The notes under the pieces are model-generated. The model was not told the DNA's origin. It was given only the letters and a program-made list of their open reading frames with translations, and did not search any database. Source: a virus. From it: DNA of 35,556 nucleotides. Of this stretch, positions 33,743 through 35,556 are shown piece after piece. The translations under genes and the position numbers were made by a program. The stretch covers positions 1 to 35,556 of the IMG/VR virus record IMGVR_UViG_3300047546_001061. One strand, written 5' to 3'. Numbering within the stretch: position 1 is the first letter of the stretch; each line of letters begins with the position of its first letter.

Positions 33743-34716
33743 TCTGGAAGGATAGTGTCGTCGCTTGCATCGGCTGTAGTAGCAGCTGTACCGTAGGCAG
33801 CTGACTGCTTGCCGAGAGAACCCATTGCTACGAGAGTCTCGTACTGAACGCGACCTGCACGACCGCCAGTTCCCTCGCGACGAACGACCCAACCAGCGTG
33901 AGCGATGCCGGTACCCTTGTTACCGCCAGATACTACGTAACCCTGAGCAGTTTCGCCCTGAATGGTCGCGCCGCCTGCAGACGTGCTGTCGCCGGATGCT
34001 TTAGCAAAGTTGATGTTTGCAGTGCCCGGAGAATCTGAAAGCTTAAATCCGCTGGTATTAGCAAAGCTAATGTAGTATGCGCGTTGATTTACGAGCGTTA
34101 CTGGTGTTGAAGTTGCATTACCAGCATAAACGACTTTATCATTGACCTGTAGATAAGAGTTTGCCGATGCGTAAGCAACGAATGCGCCAGTTGAAGTATT
34201 TGGTGTTACGTCGGTATTACCGTTGAAAACGATAAGACCCGGAGCAGCGATTGCAATAGTTGGATTGGTAATGTAACCAGAACCGCCCGTCTGAATGTTA
34301 AGCTGATCGATACGACCGCCTGATGCGTGCGCGTTGACTACACCGGATGTACCGCCGTTAGTGACAGTGATGGTTACAGCTGCATTTGCTAGATAACCTG
34401 AACCAGCTTTAGTAATATATGCTTCAGCGATCGGACCGCCGGTAACTGCAGTAGCTTCAGTAGCGTCTACGCCGAATATACCGACTGCCATGTTAGGAAT
34501 GAACGCGCCGACAGTAGTGTTGCCGAACATGTTCTTATCCACACCAGCGCGTGAGCCGGGAGAAGTGTTGCCGAAGTGAGCGTTAGCGCCGTCGACGCGA
34601 TTGACCTGATCACCCTTGACGAGAGTGTAAGTGCCGATAGGAGCTCCGTTAGAAGTCTCCTTAGTAGTAGTGCTGTTGGCAGTAACAGACTGATCGTTTC
34701 TACCCCATTGTGCCAT
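33736..34716 (-). CDS. Conserved phage structural protein
   Basis: 326 residues starting MAQWGRNDQSVTANSTTTKET. It has repeated beta motifs (ITKAGSGYLANAAVTITVTNGG, IQTGGSGYITNPTIAI) and a well-conserved end: HAGWVVRREGTGGRAGRVQYETLVAMGSLG, then TADASDDTILPDS. I recognise this protein from cyanophage and pelagiphage structural gene clusters; its exact virion location is not certain. Start has AGGAGG eight bases upstream and a perfect late box 35 bases upstream (34751-34758). Confidence 0.88.
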   Translation of the reverse strand: MAQWGRNDQSVTANSTTTKETSNGAPIGTYTLVKGDQVNRVDGANAHFGNTSPGSRAGVDKNMFGNTTVGAFIPNMAVGIFGVDATEATAVTGGPIAEAYITKAGSGYLANAAVTITVTNGGTSGVVNAHASGGRIDQLNIQTGGSGYITNPTIAIAAPGLIVFNGNTDVTPNTSTGAFVAYASANSYLQVNDKVVYAGNATSTPVTLVNQRAYYISFANTSGFKLSDSPGTANINFAKASGDSTSAGGATIQGETAQGYVVSGGNKGTGIAHAGWVVRREGTGGRAGRVQYETLVAMGSLGKQSAAYGTAATTADASDDTILPDS

Positions 34717-34750
34717 TAGAATATCCTCCTAGGAAAGCAAATCTTGTCTT

Positions 34751-34758
34751 TATTTATA
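34751..34758 (-). promoter_or_regulatory. Perfect late promoter box TATAAATA for the structural gene
   Basis: Exact late consensus on the minus strand overlapping the stop codon of the 105-residue gene. Predicted start near 34745, 28 bases before the ATG at 34716. Confidence 0.72.
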
Positions 34759-35071
34759 GTTTTTCCACGGTCAACATGTCTCGCATGTATTGCGAACGTC
34801 TTACCACTCTCTTCGTGATCACTGCTTCGCTGCTCTGAGTAGGCTGCTGAACGTGTTCTGGTTCTGAATCTTGTTCTGACTCTGGTTCTTGTCTCGAAGT
34901 CGAGACGAGCGGTGCGGCTTCCATCGGGTTGTAGATGAGAGGCCTCTTACTGGCTACTTCAGCTTCTAGCTTCCTGTTAACGAGCTCGATGAAAGAGATT
35001 GGCTCTGCTGGTGGAGTTTCTCTTACCGGTGCCGGCTGTCTCGTGTTGATGCGATTAGCTATTAATGCCAT
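34754..35071 (-). CDS. Hypothetical Pro/Glu-rich protein
   Basis: 105 residues. N-terminal MALIANRINTRQPAPVRETPP, a helix (SFIELVNRKLEAEVASKRPLIYNP), an acidic Glu/Ser-rich middle (QEPESEQDSEPEHVQQ) and a basic end (ITKRVVRRSQYMRDMLTVEKL). Probably partly disordered; no domain recognised. Overlaps the upstream gene by 17 bases. Confidence 0.65.
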   Translation of the reverse strand: MALIANRINTRQPAPVRETPPAEPISFIELVNRKLEAEVASKRPLIYNPMEAAPLVSTSRQEPESEQDSEPEHVQQPTQSSEAVITKRVVRRSQYMRDMLTVEKL

Positions 35072-35556
35072 CTTGGCTCTTTCTCTGAGCGGCAGCTGCC
35101 TCGCGATCTCTGACCTTCTGCTCGCGATCGCTCTTAGCGCGATCTTTTTCTCGCTGAGCCATCTTGTCTAACTGAATTCTGCGAGCGTCGGCAGCGTGCT
35201 GCATTGAGTGCGCAGCGGTCGGCGATCCCTTAGTGCCGGTATGACCAGAAGTCTTCATGCTAACTGGAGTGATCCTAGTCTTGCCTACGCCGGCGATGAC
35301 TTCGTTGACTGGCTTGGGCGTCTTGATGAATGCTCTTCTGACAGCTCTCTGCAGAGTTGCGTTGGCTACTGGAGTCTTGGAAGGCTTGTTCTGAAGAGCT
35401 CTCGCCTTGTTGACCTTGCCGATCAACTTGTCAGAGATCTCCATCACTACTTCTTCTTTGATCTTGCTGTGCGGCATGGGTACAGCAGCGTAGCGAGCGT
35501 CCTGCTTGATGATCTTTCTGACGGTAGCCACGCGCTTCTGAGGAGAGTTCTTCTCC
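35055..35556 (-). CDS. 5'-truncated basic phage protein at the window edge
   Basis: The frame stays open to the right edge, so the N-terminus is missing; residues before the GTG at 35531 read EKNSPQKR. Visible part: basic helical stretches (VRKIIKQDARYAAVP, KVNKARALQNKPSKTP) and a coiled, very charged tail (LDKMAQREKDRAKSDREQKVRDREAAAAQR). No domain recognised. Possibly a scaffold-associated or DNA-binding protein, only from composition. Confidence 0.7.
   Translation of the reverse strand, partial: EKNSPQKRVATVRKIIKQDARYAAVPMPHSKIKEEVVMEISDKLIGKVNKARALQNKPSKTPVANATLQRAVRRAFIKTPKPVNEVIAGVGKTRITPVSMKTSGHTGTKGSPTAAHSMQHAADARRIQLDKMAQREKDRAKSDREQKVRDREAAAAQRKSQDGINS

Noticed and set aside
1-35556. 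CRISPR array, insertion sequence, integrase or attachment site
   Set aside because: No regularly spaced repeats, transposase or integrase genes were found; the only mobile-type genes are the HNH and GIY-YIG endonucleases.

Overview
This window looks like part of a large tailed-phage genome of the T4-like (contractile-tail) kind known from marine bacteria. The evidence is a T4 gp61-type primase, a T4-type RNase H, PhoH, a RecB-like exonuclease, class I ribonucleotide reductase NrdA/NrdB, flavin-dependent thymidylate synthase ThyX, tail-fibre and structural proteins, two tRNAs with encoded CCA, two homing-type endonucleases, and T4-style late promoter boxes (TATAAATA and close variants). ThyX, SpeD, a Prx5-type peroxiredoxin and glutaredoxin together suggest a marine, probably proteobacterial (perhaps alphaproteobacterial) host; this is inference. 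Nearly all genes are packed on the minus strand with ATGA or TAATG overlaps. The exception is one pair of small membrane-protein genes on the plus strand (21476-22119).

Layout. 1-4.5 kb: DNA metabolism (exonuclease, PhoH, RNase H) plus small conserved phage proteins. 4.5-6.5 kb: a sugar cassette (glycosyltransferase, HAD-like protein, HldE/TagD-like nucleotidyltransferase). 6.5-8.6 kb: peroxiredoxin, AdoMet decarboxylase, glutaredoxin and small proteins. 8.6-12.1 kb: nucleotidyltransferase-fold protein, GNAT, small membrane proteins, methyltransferase and ClpP. 12.1-15.4 kb: envelope and lysis genes (TIGR02594-like hydrolase, RlpA-like lipoprotein), tRNA-Met, a Bax-inhibitor-1 family membrane protein, an SDR and a YkuK-like RNase H fold. 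15.4-16.5 kb: tRNA-Leu with an HNH and a GIY-YIG endonuclease. 16.5-17.8 kb: fatty-acid desaturase and small zinc proteins. 17.8-21.4 kb: nrdB and nrdA. 22.1-27.4 kb: a curli-like amyloid operon (CsgF, CsgG, a CsgA-like curlin, a FecR-domain protein, a second small curlin-like protein) ending in a CHASE2-type adenylate cyclase. 27.4-30.9 kb: thyX, primase and small proteins. 30.9-35.6 kb: a minimal AMP-binding protein, a leucine-rich-repeat-like fibre, a second fibre protein and a structural protein.

The most unusual feature is the curli-like operon. It has a perfect late promoter box in front of csgF, so it should be expressed with the virion genes. It links an outer-membrane amyloid secretion pore (CsgG), its accessory plug protein (CsgF) and two secreted curlin-repeat proteins to two putative sensor or signalling proteins (FecR domain, CHASE2-adenylate cyclase). 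No CsgE, CsgC or CsgD was recognised.

Regulation can be read well here. There are several sigma70-type promoters with 17-nt spacers, three of them perfect 12/12 matches and most of them embedded in coding sequence. The late boxes at the HNH, GIY-YIG and fibre genes sit inside hairpins that mask the ribosome binding site, so that only late transcripts would carry a free one.
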